Positions 1-8,649 of a stretch of 64,000 nt of DNA are shown piece after piece. The DNA lies in assembly GCF_900167975.1 (NCBI RefSeq), contig NZ_FUZU01000001.1, forward strand, positions 530,580 through 594,579. The letters run 5' to 3'. Source of the stretch: Ohtaekwangia koreensis (GTDB lineage Bacteria; Bacteroidota; Bacteroidia; Cytophagales; Cyclobacteriaceae). Made by a program: the position numbers and the translations under genes. The stretch's first letter is position 1; every line of letters begins with the position of its first letter. The notes beneath the pieces were generated by a model. The model saw only the letters and a list, made by a program, of their open reading frames with translations, had not been told where the DNA came from and did not search any database.

Positions 1-59
1 AACTATATATGTTAATTTGTTGTTGATCGGTTGATATACTATATTTCTTAAATAAGATA

Positions 60-686
60 TTATTGCAGTTTCTCTTTAATAACACCACACGTTAACATCT
101 GGTCGCCAAAGTATGGGTTGCGGATCTTCTCCTGGTCGCTTAGCCAATATGCACCTTCATCATTAAATGCCATCGGGCAAAATTCATAGTAAGCCTTCGT
201 GCCACCCAGTCCAAATGCTTTTGCACTTTTATATAAATTATCAGAAAGCGTACTGAAAGCTCTGCGTTGAACTTCAATATCTTTTGAAGTCTGGATTTCG
301 CGTAACGATGACTCGAGACCACTAAGGTAGCTCATCCAATCATTGTGCGCTGCGCCTGAAAGTAATTTCATGTCAGCCTGAGTAACTTTTTGCTGAACAA
401 CAGCAGCTTCTGTTCTTACCTTATCAGCATCGGATGCAACGAATGCTTCCTTCAACGAAAGGTAAGACGTAAATATATCTGACAATTGTAGCTGAAAAGT
501 TTTATCGACTTCGAACTGAGGCTTGCTCACTTCCGTAGCAGTAGTTGAGTCTGATGATGACGCTTCCCCTTTATGCGCAGCATGATCATGACCTTCGTGT
601 GCGGATTCTTTTTTGCCTGAACAATTGCTTAGGGCAAACGCAACGGCCGCTATAAACAATGTGTAAATGATGAACTTGTTTTTCAT
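60..686 (-). CDS. DUF3347 domain lipoprotein
   Basis: A 208-residue predicted lipoprotein: the signal peptide ends in a lipobox (LSNC, Cys about residue 22). A His-rich linker (GHDHAAH, about 32-38) follows, of the kind that binds metal. The rest matches DUF3347 as I remember it: a helical body at about 60-165 and a C-terminal block with FCPMA, GAYWLS, IRNPYFG and LTCG, keeping two cysteines and two methionines. DUF3347 proteins are commonly found beside CusB-type adaptors in Bacteroidota; the molecular role is not established, and periplasmic copper binding is an inference. It is the last gene of the minus-strand efflux operon, 67 bp after the second adaptor gene. Confidence 0.85.
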   Translation of the reverse strand: MKNKFIIYTLFIAAVAFALSNCSGKKESAHEGHDHAAHKGEASSSDSTTATEVSKPQFEVDKTFQLQLSDIFTSYLSLKEAFVASDADKVRTEAAVVQQKVTQADMKLLSGAAHNDWMSYLSGLESSLREIQTSKDIEVQRRAFSTLSDNLYKSAKAFGLGGTKAYYEFCPMAFNDEGAYWLSDQEKIRNPYFGDQMLTCGVIKEKLQ

Positions 687-753
687 AAGATATATTTGGT
701 TTTTAAAGTATTATTTTTTCAATTGAACACTACACTGTTATATTCTATGCTTT

Positions 754-1983
754 TCACTTCTGAACTCCATGTCCTGAATGTCCTGCCATAGGATCCGTTC
801 CATTCTTCAAGATCATCTCTGAGTATAGCAAGTACGCTCCGGAGACGGCTACAGTGTCGCCCTCGTGTAGTCCTTCTGTAATCTCTACCTGGTCAAAATC
901 TTCGAGCCCGGTCTTAACCATCTGTGGTTTGAAAGTATTATTGCCATGCTGCACATATACATGCGTTCCTTTTCCTGTTCGAATCACCGCATCTATAGGT
1001 ATAGCAAGCGATTGTCGTGAAGAATGACTCAGCATTACTTGTGCTTGCATACCCGGAGTATATTTATGGTCTGCATTTTTCAATGCCGCACGTACAACCG
1101 TTACTTGCGTATTCCCCTTGTATTCCGGACTTAAAAACGTTATGGTGGCCTCGGCAGGTTCCGCTTCAAAACCGCTTATACGAAGACGGATCTTATCGCC
1201 CGTTTTTACAAGCGCTGTTTCGTGTGGATATAGATCAGCTTCTACCCAAAGATTGTCGATATTTTCAATGCGGTAAAGTATAGATCCTTCCGCTATATAC
1301 TGGCCTTCTGAAACGTTGATCTCTGTAACAATACCGGAAGCAGGTGCGAGAAATGTAATGCGCGGTTGCAATGATTTCACATTCGTTAACCTTGCGATTT
1401 GCTCAGAAGTCAATCCATAGAGCAATAGTTTTCGTTCTGCTGCCTTGAAAAATGATCCGTAACGTGTTTCCTGTTTGCCCAAGGCTTCGAATTGTTCTTT
1501 CGCCAACAAATATTCACGTTGTAGTGTGAGCAGATTTTCACTATATATTTCATAGAGCGGCTCGCCCTGCTTTACAGTTCGTCCGGTTTCTTTTACAAAC
1601 AATTTTTCAATTCTTCCGGCAGTGCGACTGCTGATAACGTTCGTGCGTTCTTCATCCAGTGATAATCGTGCGTTTATGATGGCAGTCTCGCCAACAGCAC
1701 GCATGGATACTTTTTGAGTTGTAATGTTAGCAAGCTTAAACTGACTGTTGCTTAACATGATATGACTTTCTGTGGCGTTTGAATGAGTTACAGGTACAAG
1801 CTCCATACCGCACACAGGACAAGTACCTGGAGCATCTTTAATTACCTGCGGGTGCATGGGGCAGGTATATTTTGCAGCCGCAGTGTCTTTTTGTACATGA
1901 TTATGTTCTGCATGTTCATTCCCGGTTTGTTCCTGCTTGCAGGCAAACAAAAGAAAGATGTATATATAGAATAAAACTCTCAT
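754..1983 (-). CDS. RND efflux periplasmic adaptor, CusB-like, with heavy-metal-binding domain
   Basis: Membrane-fusion subunit linking an RND pump to a TolC-like channel. The ATG at 1983 is preferred: it gives a compact lipoprotein signal (MRVLFYIYIFLLFAC) and lies one base after the stop of the preceding adaptor gene. The frame stays open to a GTG at 2013, which would add ten residues. Near residues 40-60 is a metal-binding module (CPMHP, CPVCGM), then the usual barrel, lipoyl and hairpin order (TAGRIEKLFV, GRTVKQGEPLYEIYS). The GHSGHG tail may bind metal too. Together with the neighbouring adaptor it suggests either two adaptor species in one pump or alternative assemblies. Confidence 0.9.
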   Translation of the reverse strand: MRVLFYIYIFLLFACKQEQTGNEHAEHNHVQKDTAAAKYTCPMHPQVIKDAPGTCPVCGMELVPVTHSNATESHIMLSNSQFKLANITTQKVSMRAVGETAIINARLSLDEERTNVISSRTAGRIEKLFVKETGRTVKQGEPLYEIYSENLLTLQREYLLAKEQFEALGKQETRYGSFFKAAERKLLLYGLTSEQIARLTNVKSLQPRITFLAPASGIVTEINVSEGQYIAEGSILYRIENIDNLWVEADLYPHETALVKTGDKIRLRISGFEAEPAEATITFLSPEYKGNTQVTVVRAALKNADHKYTPGMQAQVMLSHSSRQSLAIPIDAVIRTGKGTHVYVQHGNNTFKPQMVKTGLEDFDQVEITEGLHEGDTVAVSGAYLLYSEMILKNGTDPMAGHSGHGVQK

Positions 1984-1984
1984 G

Positions 1985-3277
1985 TCAGTTCTTAGGTTTA
2001 ATGAAACTTTCACTGTCTACCAGGTATTGCGCATTGCTGGCGATCTCATCCGAAGAAGCGATTCCTTGTACAGCAACAAGGTCGCCACTATATATACCGG
2101 TTCTGATCTTTTTTGGTTTAAACGCTCCGCGCTCTTTAATGAAAACAATCTTTTCTAATCCGAGATCGAGTACGGCTTGCTTTGGAAGCCAGAACGCTTC
2201 GACTTCCGGGATTAGAATTGTAGCGTTTATCAATTGACCGATTTGAAATTCCTTCGTGTTCTTCATGTATACTCTTACTTTGACGAAGGCTTCTTCCTGG
2301 TTAAAAAATGGCTGGACAAAGTCGATCGTTGCTTTTTGTTTATTGCCATTACCAAGGTCAAGCTCAAGTGCATCTCCGGCTTTCACTATATCTGCATCCA
2401 GAAGGGAAAGATTTAATTCAATGCGAAACGCAGAAGGATTTATTACTTTAAATAAAGTCTGACCCGTAGAAACGTAACTCCCTTCCCGTATCAATGAAGA
2501 CGATGTTGCATTGGAGGGGGATGTAGTATTGCCTGCAGAAGCACTAGTACTTCCCATACCACCGTTCATACCAGCGTCTACTGATGTACTCGTAGATGAT
2601 GAAATGTTCGATAATGTGGGAGCAGCATTAGTTTCATTTATAATATAGCCATCGTAAGCACTAAAGACAGTAAAGGTTTGTAACGGCTCTTTGCGCTTGA
2701 TAAGTTGATCTACTTGTTTGGCGGAGGCACCGAGCAAATGTAGCTTGCGTTTCGCAGATTCAATCAGCGCAGTATCGCGCTCTTGCTGGAGTATATACAG
2801 GAATTCGCGTTGCGCCATGAGCATATCTGGACTGTATATCTCTGCTATCTTTTGTCCTTTGTGTACTGGTTGATAAGCATATTTAATATATACTTTTTCA
2901 AGACGGCCGCTGATGCGAACAGGTATACTATACGTGTAGCGCGTGTCGTAGGTAACGATGCCTTGTACTGGTAATGATACCGATACTTTTTTGTGTTCGC
3001 CTTTGATGATCTTCACGGAAGCGAGTATCGATTCGTTAGGGGATTTTATTCCCTTTGCCAGGTCTTCAGTCATCTTTACCTCTTCGCCTTCCCGCGCTTT
3101 GCGCACGAGGTCCATTCCGCATACGGGACATGTACCGGGTTTATCTGATACCACCGTAGGGTGCATCGGGCAGGTATAGGTATCATGGTGTGCAGCTTCT
3201 TTTGTGGAGCACGCAGATACAGTCAGCAGTAGAATACTGAAGAGCACCCATGCTATAGTTGAAGTATAGGGTTTCAT
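1985..3277 (-). CDS. RND efflux periplasmic adaptor, CusB-like, with heavy-metal-binding domain
   Basis: Second CusB-type adaptor lipoprotein (430 residues from the ATG at 3277). Signal MKPYTSTIAWVLFSILLLTV precedes the lipobox Cys. A CPMHP/CPVCGM metal-binding module sits at about 36-55, followed by an adaptor fold (SGRLEKVYIKYAYQPVHKGQ, EIYSPDMLMAQREF). A Ser/Thr/Ala/Gly-rich low-complexity insert of about 40 residues lies near the middle, in the lipoyl region, and is absent from the sister adaptor. An upstream ATG at 3301 would add eight residues and overlap the TolC gene; the ATG at 3277 lies one base after the TolC stop, the same spacing as at the next junction. Likely role: handing Cu(I)/Ag(I) to the pump. 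Confidence 0.9.
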   Translation of the reverse strand: MKPYTSTIAWVLFSILLLTVSACSTKEAAHHDTYTCPMHPTVVSDKPGTCPVCGMDLVRKAREGEEVKMTEDLAKGIKSPNESILASVKIIKGEHKKVSVSLPVQGIVTYDTRYTYSIPVRISGRLEKVYIKYAYQPVHKGQKIAEIYSPDMLMAQREFLYILQQERDTALIESAKRKLHLLGASAKQVDQLIKRKEPLQTFTVFSAYDGYIINETNAAPTLSNISSSTSTSVDAGMNGGMGSTSASAGNTTSPSNATSSSLIREGSYVSTGQTLFKVINPSAFRIELNLSLLDADIVKAGDALELDLGNGNKQKATIDFVQPFFNQEEAFVKVRVYMKNTKEFQIGQLINATILIPEVEAFWLPKQAVLDLGLEKIVFIKERGAFKPKKIRTGIYSGDLVAVQGIASSDEIASNAQYLVDSESFIKPKN

Positions 3278-3278
3278 T

Positions 3279-4736
3279 TTATTTTTCAAGCTCTTTTTCA
3301 TAGCGAACGATCATCGTATAATATTCTTCAACCTTTTCCAGGTATTCCATTTGAGCCATGTTCATAGCCTCCCATCCATCGATTACATTGGGAAGTTGTT
3401 CACGGTTCTCTTCGTATGCGAGCATGGTGGTTTCATAATTCTTACGAAGCGCTGGTATAATTCTCTGCTCGTAATTGCTCAACTGCTGTTTCATCCGGAG
3501 GAGCTGCTTCGTCATGCCGGCCAGCATGCCGCGCGCTTCCAGTAATATAGCCTCCCGATTTTTTTGCATTGCTGCTATATCATACTGCATACCCTTCACT
3601 TCGGCTTTATACATTTTAGACGACCACGGTGCAATGGGAATGGATACCATGGCCATGGCTGTAAACTGTGAAGGCATATCGCCGATGGGCTGCATGTGAT
3701 CGAACCGGATCTTGAAATCAGGACGCGACTGATATTGCTGCACTTGTTGATTAAGACGCATGACTTCTATGGTCTGGTTGATCTGTTTAATATCGCTGCG
3801 ATTTGCGCTCAGTGCCGTTGTGTCGTACACTATATTATCGGGTGTGAAGTTTACAACCGTTGCCGTATCTATAGCGATGGAATCCATAGCAGGCATGTTC
3901 ATCAAAGTTTTCAGGCGGTAGCTTTTTTCCTCGATAGAAGCCTGCGTCATCAGTAACATATTTTGCACTTCACTCAGGCGCCCTTCCACCTTGTATATAT
4001 TTCCGAGACTTCCTTGGTTATAGGGATATCTGATTCTGGCGAGCTTGAGCATCAAGGTGGTGATGCGCTCATTTTCACGCAGGATCTTTACTTTCTTCTC
4101 CTCTACAAGCCATTGATAGTATAGTGCTTTTGCTTCTGCGCGCAAGGCGTTGTATTGGTAAGCACGTGCTTGTTGTTCTACACTCGCTTTAGATTGCAGG
4201 TAGTTTTTGTTAGCGTTAAGCTTGGATGGATTTGGAATTTCCTGTTCAATGGAAAACATGATCGAACCTTTATCACGTTCGTCCATAAGCGTTTGTCCGG
4301 GATACGGAGTCATAAACGTTCCGGCACCGACCATGGGAGCCATCCAGCTTTTGGCGCCAGCGGTATAGGCGTTGAGTGCTTTTACTTTTTGATCGTACTC
4401 CTGCAGCATCGGGTTTTGCTTATCTATGCGGTATAGCACTGTATCCAGGCTGACAACCTGAGCGTGTACGGGTATCGTTATATATATACCCAACACGAAA
4501 ATAAAAGCGACACTGCAGCAGGGATAGCAGCGGAAAGCCCGGAGCCCGGTTGCTAAACGTTGTAAAAAATTTACACGCCATGGGCGAGGACTTGCAGCGA
4601 ATAGCCCGGCCCGAGGCACGAGGGAGCTGCCGCTATCATCTATAGCTTCGAGCTTTATATTTTCGCCTTGCAGGTGAATATTAAAATCAATGCTTGCCTT
4701 CATATACTTCAAGTTTTCCAAACTTTCGTAATTCAT
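3279..4736 (-). CDS. TolC family outer-membrane channel of the metal efflux system, with aberrant N-terminus
   Basis: Outer-membrane efflux protein. The mature part, from about residue 94, has the long-helix architecture of the family (LYRIDKQNPMLQEYDQKVKA at the start, YYTMIVRYEKELEK at the end). The first ~75 residues are unlike any TolC leader: they contain Pro/Arg-rich sequence (SPRPWRVNFLQRLATGLRAF) before a signal-like segment (FIFVLGIYITIPVHAQ). That sequence is the translation of an anomalous GC-rich element at 4511-4640. The ATG at 4736 or one at 4703 lies inside the end of the pump gene, so translation probably starts within the overlap and reads through the element. Whether this leader is still exported is uncertain. 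Confidence 0.85.
   Translation of the reverse strand: MNYESLENLKYMKASIDFNIHLQGENIKLEAIDDSGSSLVPRAGLFAASPRPWRVNFLQRLATGLRAFRCYPCCSVAFIFVLGIYITIPVHAQVVSLDTVLYRIDKQNPMLQEYDQKVKALNAYTAGAKSWMAPMVGAGTFMTPYPGQTLMDERDKGSIMFSIEQEIPNPSKLNANKNYLQSKASVEQQARAYQYNALRAEAKALYYQWLVEEKKVKILRENERITTLMLKLARIRYPYNQGSLGNIYKVEGRLSEVQNMLLMTQASIEEKSYRLKTLMNMPAMDSIAIDTATVVNFTPDNIVYDTTALSANRSDIKQINQTIEVMRLNQQVQQYQSRPDFKIRFDHMQPIGDMPSQFTAMAMVSIPIAPWSSKMYKAEVKGMQYDIAAMQKNREAILLEARGMLAGMTKQLLRMKQQLSNYEQRIIPALRKNYETTMLAYEENREQLPNVIDGWEAMNMAQMEYLEKVEEYYTMIVRYEKELEK
4511..4640. repeat. GC-rich repeat-like element inside the 5' end of the TolC gene
   Basis: A block of about 130 bp much richer in G+C than its surroundings, with repeated purine-rich modules (GCAGCGGAAAGCCCGGAGC, GCAGCGAATAGCCCGGCCC) in the same orientation about 70 bp apart. 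Similar strings occur, from memory, as dispersed intergenic sequence in Bacteroidota genomes; no second copy is visible in this window. Here it is translated in the antisense direction as an odd N-terminal extension. Confidence 0.5.
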
Positions 4737-6618
4737 ATTCTTTTGTCATCAGGAAGATGAGCGGTGTTACCAGTAGAATGTGTGTTGATGATGTGAGTAC
4801 GCCTCCGATCATTGGGAGGACGATCGGTTGCATAACGTCACTGCCGACACCGGTTGACCAGAGGACGGGGATGAGGCCGAATAATGCTACGGATACGGTC
4901 ATGATTTTTGGACGAAGCCGCTTGGCTGCTCCTGCTATAACAAATTCTTTTAACTCTTCGAAGGTGATTGTGTCGCGTGAATTGCCGCGAAGTTTGATCA
5001 ACTGTTGCATGGCATCGTTGAGGTATATAACCATAACCACACCGGTTTCTACCGCTATTCCAAACAACGCGATAAAGCCAACGGCTACCGCCACCGATAG
5101 ATTTACTCCATAGAAGTATACCATATAGGCGCCTCCGATGAGTGCGAAGGGAATAGTGATCAAACTCAGAAAGGCCTCACGAATGGATTTGAACGCGAGA
5201 TATAGGGATATAAAAATGATGAGGAATACTACCGGCAGAATTACGGTTAGTGTTTGCTTGCTGCGAATGAGGTTTTCATATTGCCCGCTCCATTCGAAGT
5301 AGTAGCCATTGGGTAGTGTACCCATGCCGTTGTTCAGGGTTTTCATGGCTTCCTCAACAGTACTGCCCAAGTCGCGATCGCGTACGTTGAACAGTACAGC
5401 ACCGCGGAGTAATGCATTTTCAGAGATGATCATGGGGGGGCCATCTTCAAAACGGATGTCTGCTATAGAGGAAAGTGGCACGGTTCCGAGTGCTGGTGTT
5501 TTGACCGGGATGCGTTTTAGTTGTGAGAGGCTATTGCGATAATCTTGCGCGAGTCTCACGCTGATGGTAAAACGTTGACGTCCTTCAATGGTTTGTCCGA
5601 TGGGTGTTCCGCCAATCGCAGACTCAACAATCAAATTAACATCGTTTATACTCAGACCATATCGACCTATTGCTTCACGGTTAATGTTGATCGTTAAATA
5701 TTTCCCTCCGGTGATCGGATCAACATATAGATCCTTTACTCCGGGTACAGCCGCGAGTGTATTCTTTACGCGCTCCGATATAGCCTGTATGCTGTCCAGA
5801 TTTTGTCCATATACTTTAACGCCTACATCGGTACGTATACCGGTTGCGAGCATGTTGATGCGGTTAATGATGGGTTGTGTCCAGCCGTTGACTACACCGG
5901 GGATTTGCATTTTTGCATCCAGCTCGTTGATGATATCTTTTTTGGTGATGCCTGCGCGCCACGTTGATTTTGGTTTGAGCATGATGATGGTCTCGATCAT
6001 GCTGATCGGTGAATTATCGGTGGCTGTACTTGCGCGCCCTGCTTTACCCAATACTTTGTCTACTTCGGGTACAGATCGAATGATTTTGTCTTGTACTTGC
6101 AAAATACGCTTCGCTTCTTCATTGGAAACATCAGGAAGTGTTACGGGCATGAAGAGTATAGATTGTTCATCTAGCGGAGGCATAAACTCGCTGCCCAGGC
6201 TGAACAGCAATGGTATACTGATGGCTAGTGCCAGTATATTTATACCGATGGTTGTTTTACGCCATCGGAGACAGGCACGAATAACAGGTGTATAGATTCG
6301 TTCGAGAAAATGATTGATGGGGTTATGCTTTTCATCTCGGAATTTTCCTTTCATGAAGAAGGAAATAATAACGGGAGCAAGCGTTACCACCAATATAGCA
6401 TCTACCAGTAAAATAAAGGTTTTGGTATAGGCCAGTGGATGAAATAGCTTGCCCTCCTGACCGGTGAGCATGAATACCGGCAGGAAAGATGTGATGATGA
6501 TAATGGTAGAATAGAACACACCGCGCGAAACTTGTTTTGATGATCGCTCGATGATGGCAAGCCGTTCAGCTTCCTCAATTTTTATATAGGGCTTTCGCGA
6601 AAATAGCTTTTTGATCAT
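4687..6618 (-). CDS. Heavy-metal RND efflux permease, C-terminal half (CusA/CzcA type)
   Basis: Carries the second half of an RND pump. It starts in the TM4-TM5 cytoplasmic loop (VSRGVFYSTIIIITSFLPVF), continues through TM5-6 and the second porter domain (GSEFMPPLDEQSILFMPVTL), and ends with the last helices, including the acidic residue seen in metal-type pumps (GFIALFGIAVETGVVM). The ATG at 6618 is in the same frame as the N-terminal half: TAA, two codons, then ATG. The two ORFs together (about 1,070 codons) match one full-length CusA. Either the pump works as two polypeptides split in a cytoplasmic loop, or this is a nonsense-interrupted gene. The downstream TolC gene overlaps its end by about 50 bp. 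Confidence 0.88.
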   Translation of the reverse strand: MIKKLFSRKPYIKIEEAERLAIIERSSKQVSRGVFYSTIIIITSFLPVFMLTGQEGKLFHPLAYTKTFILLVDAILVVTLAPVIISFFMKGKFRDEKHNPINHFLERIYTPVIRACLRWRKTTIGINILALAISIPLLFSLGSEFMPPLDEQSILFMPVTLPDVSNEEAKRILQVQDKIIRSVPEVDKVLGKAGRASTATDNSPISMIETIIMLKPKSTWRAGITKKDIINELDAKMQIPGVVNGWTQPIINRINMLATGIRTDVGVKVYGQNLDSIQAISERVKNTLAAVPGVKDLYVDPITGGKYLTININREAIGRYGLSINDVNLIVESAIGGTPIGQTIEGRQRFTISVRLAQDYRNSLSQLKRIPVKTPALGTVPLSSIADIRFEDGPPMIISENALLRGAVLFNVRDRDLGSTVEEAMKTLNNGMGTLPNGYYFEWSGQYENLIRSKQTLTVILPVVFLIIFISLYLAFKSIREAFLSLITIPFALIGGAYMVYFYGVNLSVAVAVGFIALFGIAVETGVVMVIYLNDAMQQLIKLRGNSRDTITFEELKEFVIAGAAKRLRPKIMTVSVALFGLIPVLWSTGVGSDVMQPIVLPMIGGVLTSSTHILLVTPLIFLMTKEYELRKFGKLEVYEGKH

Positions 6619-6624
6619 GGTCTT

Positions 6625-7911
6625 TTACTTTTCAGTTTCCGGGTTTAGCTCGCTATAGCGGTGCGATAAATTCTTATAAGCGTTCTCCGACATAATGATT
6701 CCATTGTCTACAATAACACCAATGGCCAATGCTATACCGGTAAGCGACATGATGTTGGATGATATTCCGAATGCATTCAGTAAAATGAAGCTTGTTGCCA
6801 GTGTTATGGGAATCTGGATAATGATGCTGATGGCGCTTCGCCAGTGAAGAAGAAAAATAATAACGACCAGCGACACCACGATCATTTCTTCGATGAGTGT
6901 TGTTTTGATAGAAGATATGGATTCTTCAATGAGCGTGCTCCGGTCATATACTATATTGAATTTCATTCCTTGCGGAAATCCTTTCGCGACTTCCTCCATT
7001 TTCTTTTTAACGTTACGGATAACTTCATCTGCATTTTCACCATAGCGCATTACCACAATTCCCCCTGCTACTTCACCTTCTCCATTCAAATCGAAAATAC
7101 CCAATCGTGTTTCACCTGTCATTTGTACAGTGGCTATATCCCGGATTTTTACCGGTATAGTATTGATTGTTTTTACCGGTATATTTTCGATCTCTTCAAT
7201 GGATTTGAGATAGCCGTTGGTTTTGATGATATACCCTATATCGCTCATCTCGAACTTGCGTCCACCCGCCTCGTTGTTGTTGGCGCGTATCGATTGAATT
7301 ACTTCTTGTGTAGAAAGTCCGTAGTACGTAAGGCGATTCGGATTGACGGTTACCTGGTATTGTTTCTGAAAGCCACCAAAGGATGCGATCTCGCTTACAC
7401 CTTGTACATTCTGCAAAGCAAATTTTACATACCAGTCTTGTATAGCCCGTTGTTCGCCCAGATCCATGCCGGGTGCATCCAGCGTATACCAGAGTATATG
7501 GCCGACACCGGTGCCGTCTGGCCCAAGCGTTGGTGCTACACCTTCGGGAAGCAGGCGTGAAGCATAGTTGAGTCGTTCGAGTACACGTTCGCGGGCCCAA
7601 TATATATCTGTTGCATCCTGAAAGATAACGTACACGAAGCTCATGCCAAACATGGAAGTGCCGCGTACATATTTTACCTGTGGCAACCCCTGCAGGTTGG
7701 TAACGAGCGGATAGGTCACCTGGTCTTCAATGATCTGCGGGCTGCGCCCCATCCATTCGGTGAATACGATCACTTGGTTTTCAGAAAGATCAGGTATAGC
7801 ATCGATCTTGTTGATGCGTACGGAGTAAATGCCCCAGGCAAATAATCCTGCTGCTACCAGCAATACCAGGAACCTGTTCCGCAACGACAGGGAAATTATA
7901 TTTTCAATCAT
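6625..7911 (-). CDS. Heavy-metal RND efflux permease, N-terminal half (CusA/CzcA type)
   Basis: First 428 residues of a CusA-like proton-driven pump: TM1 (FLVLLVAAGLFAWGIYSV), the characteristic IPDLSENQVIVFTEW and GRSPQIIEDQVTYPL motifs, the first porter domain, then TM2-TM4 with the conserved Asp in AIGVIVDNGIIMSENAY. It stops at a TAA at 6625-6627, soon after TM4. The next ORF continues in the same frame after two codons. Metal-type rather than drug-type specificity follows from these motifs and from the CPMHP adaptors in the operon. One base change in the TAA would restore a single protein. Confidence 0.88.
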   Translation of the reverse strand: MIENIISLSLRNRFLVLLVAAGLFAWGIYSVRINKIDAIPDLSENQVIVFTEWMGRSPQIIEDQVTYPLVTNLQGLPQVKYVRGTSMFGMSFVYVIFQDATDIYWARERVLERLNYASRLLPEGVAPTLGPDGTGVGHILWYTLDAPGMDLGEQRAIQDWYVKFALQNVQGVSEIASFGGFQKQYQVTVNPNRLTYYGLSTQEVIQSIRANNNEAGGRKFEMSDIGYIIKTNGYLKSIEEIENIPVKTINTIPVKIRDIATVQMTGETRLGIFDLNGEGEVAGGIVVMRYGENADEVIRNVKKKMEEVAKGFPQGMKFNIVYDRSTLIEESISSIKTTLIEEMIVVSLVVIIFLLHWRSAISIIIQIPITLATSFILLNAFGISSNIMSLTGIALAIGVIVDNGIIMSENAYKNLSHRYSELNPETEK

Positions 7912-8015
7912 GGCAATAAACCGTGAAGAATAAAAATGAATGATTATAGAGAAGCTCGCCTATAGATATAGGGCGATTGCAGGAGCCGGGGAATTGGCTC
8001 TTGGAAGAAATAAAA

Positions 8016-8417
8016 TCAGATCAGGAAAATACGATGGGAGACAATGCGATCTTCGGATCGTAATGGTGGATCGTAATTATAGTATTTGGTTTGTGATAGT
8101 ATAGAGGTTGGTATGATCTCGGAAATCAATACCTGTGAAAACTCTATATCTATAGCTTGTGCCGGTGCGATGGTGATGTCAGATGCAGGTGCTTTAAATC
8201 CCTGGCCTTCGTGTACAATGGTTTCATCTTCACAGCAAGGTTTTGCTTTGTGGCAGGGAGGCATTTTCATTTCGCGTTCACAGCTCTTTGCTTTTGTGAA
8301 AAAAGCATAGTTCTGAACTTTGCCCTGGCATAAATGAATGCCGATAGTAAAGCTGCTCGCTGAAAATAAGGTCAGCAAGGCGAGCGTGATGGATACTATG
8401 GGCCTGAATGTCTTCAT
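8016..8417 (-). CDS. HYC_CC_PP family protein
   Basis: A 133-residue exported protein with a signal peptide (about 1-23) and the pattern that names this Bacteroidota family: an IHLC motif after the signal, CH then CCEDE in the middle (PPCHKAKPCCEDE) and YDPPL near the C-terminus. Function is not established. The Cys/His content and the position 104 bp upstream of the efflux pump on the same strand suggest periplasmic metal binding or sensing (inference). A perfect TAnnTTTG box (TACATTTG, minus strand, 8435-8428) lies just before the start codon and would give a nearly leaderless mRNA. Confidence 0.8.
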   Translation of the reverse strand: MKTFRPIVSITLALLTLFSASSFTIGIHLCQGKVQNYAFFTKAKSCEREMKMPPCHKAKPCCEDETIVHEGQGFKAPASDITIAPAQAIDIEFSQVLISEIIPTSILSQTKYYNYDPPLRSEDRIVSHRIFLI

Positions 8418-8571
8418 GTATACACTTCAAATGTACGGATTTTGGCGACATAAGGGTTTACATTTTAAGAAGATTGATTTGTATAATTTCCGCGGATCTG
8501 CCAAAATCATGGAATTCAAGCATCTATAGCCCATTTCAGGGATCGATTTTGGTGCAGATGACAGATGTTTG

Positions 8572-8595
8572 GGCTTTCAGGATTTCCTGAAAGCC
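8572..8595 (-). terminator. Strong hairpin after otsAB
   Basis: Perfect 11-bp inverted repeat GGCTTTCAGGA / TCCTGAAAGCC with a 2-nt centre, about 55 bp beyond the stop of the minus-strand trehalose gene. No T-run follows on either strand, so it is either a weak terminator or an mRNA 3'-end stabiliser. Confidence 0.45.
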
Positions 8596-8649
8596 ATGTA
8601 TACTATAGAGATGGTATATGCAAAAATACTGGAGGTAAGGCCCGCAAGC

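Noticed and set aside
5588-6295. Plus-strand ORF of 235 codons
   Set aside because: Lies entirely antisense to the clearly coding RND pump C-terminal half; a shadow of its codon use.
6844-7560. Plus-strand ORF of 238 codons
   Set aside because: Antisense shadow of the pump N-terminal half; His/Tyr/Phe-rich translation without domain.
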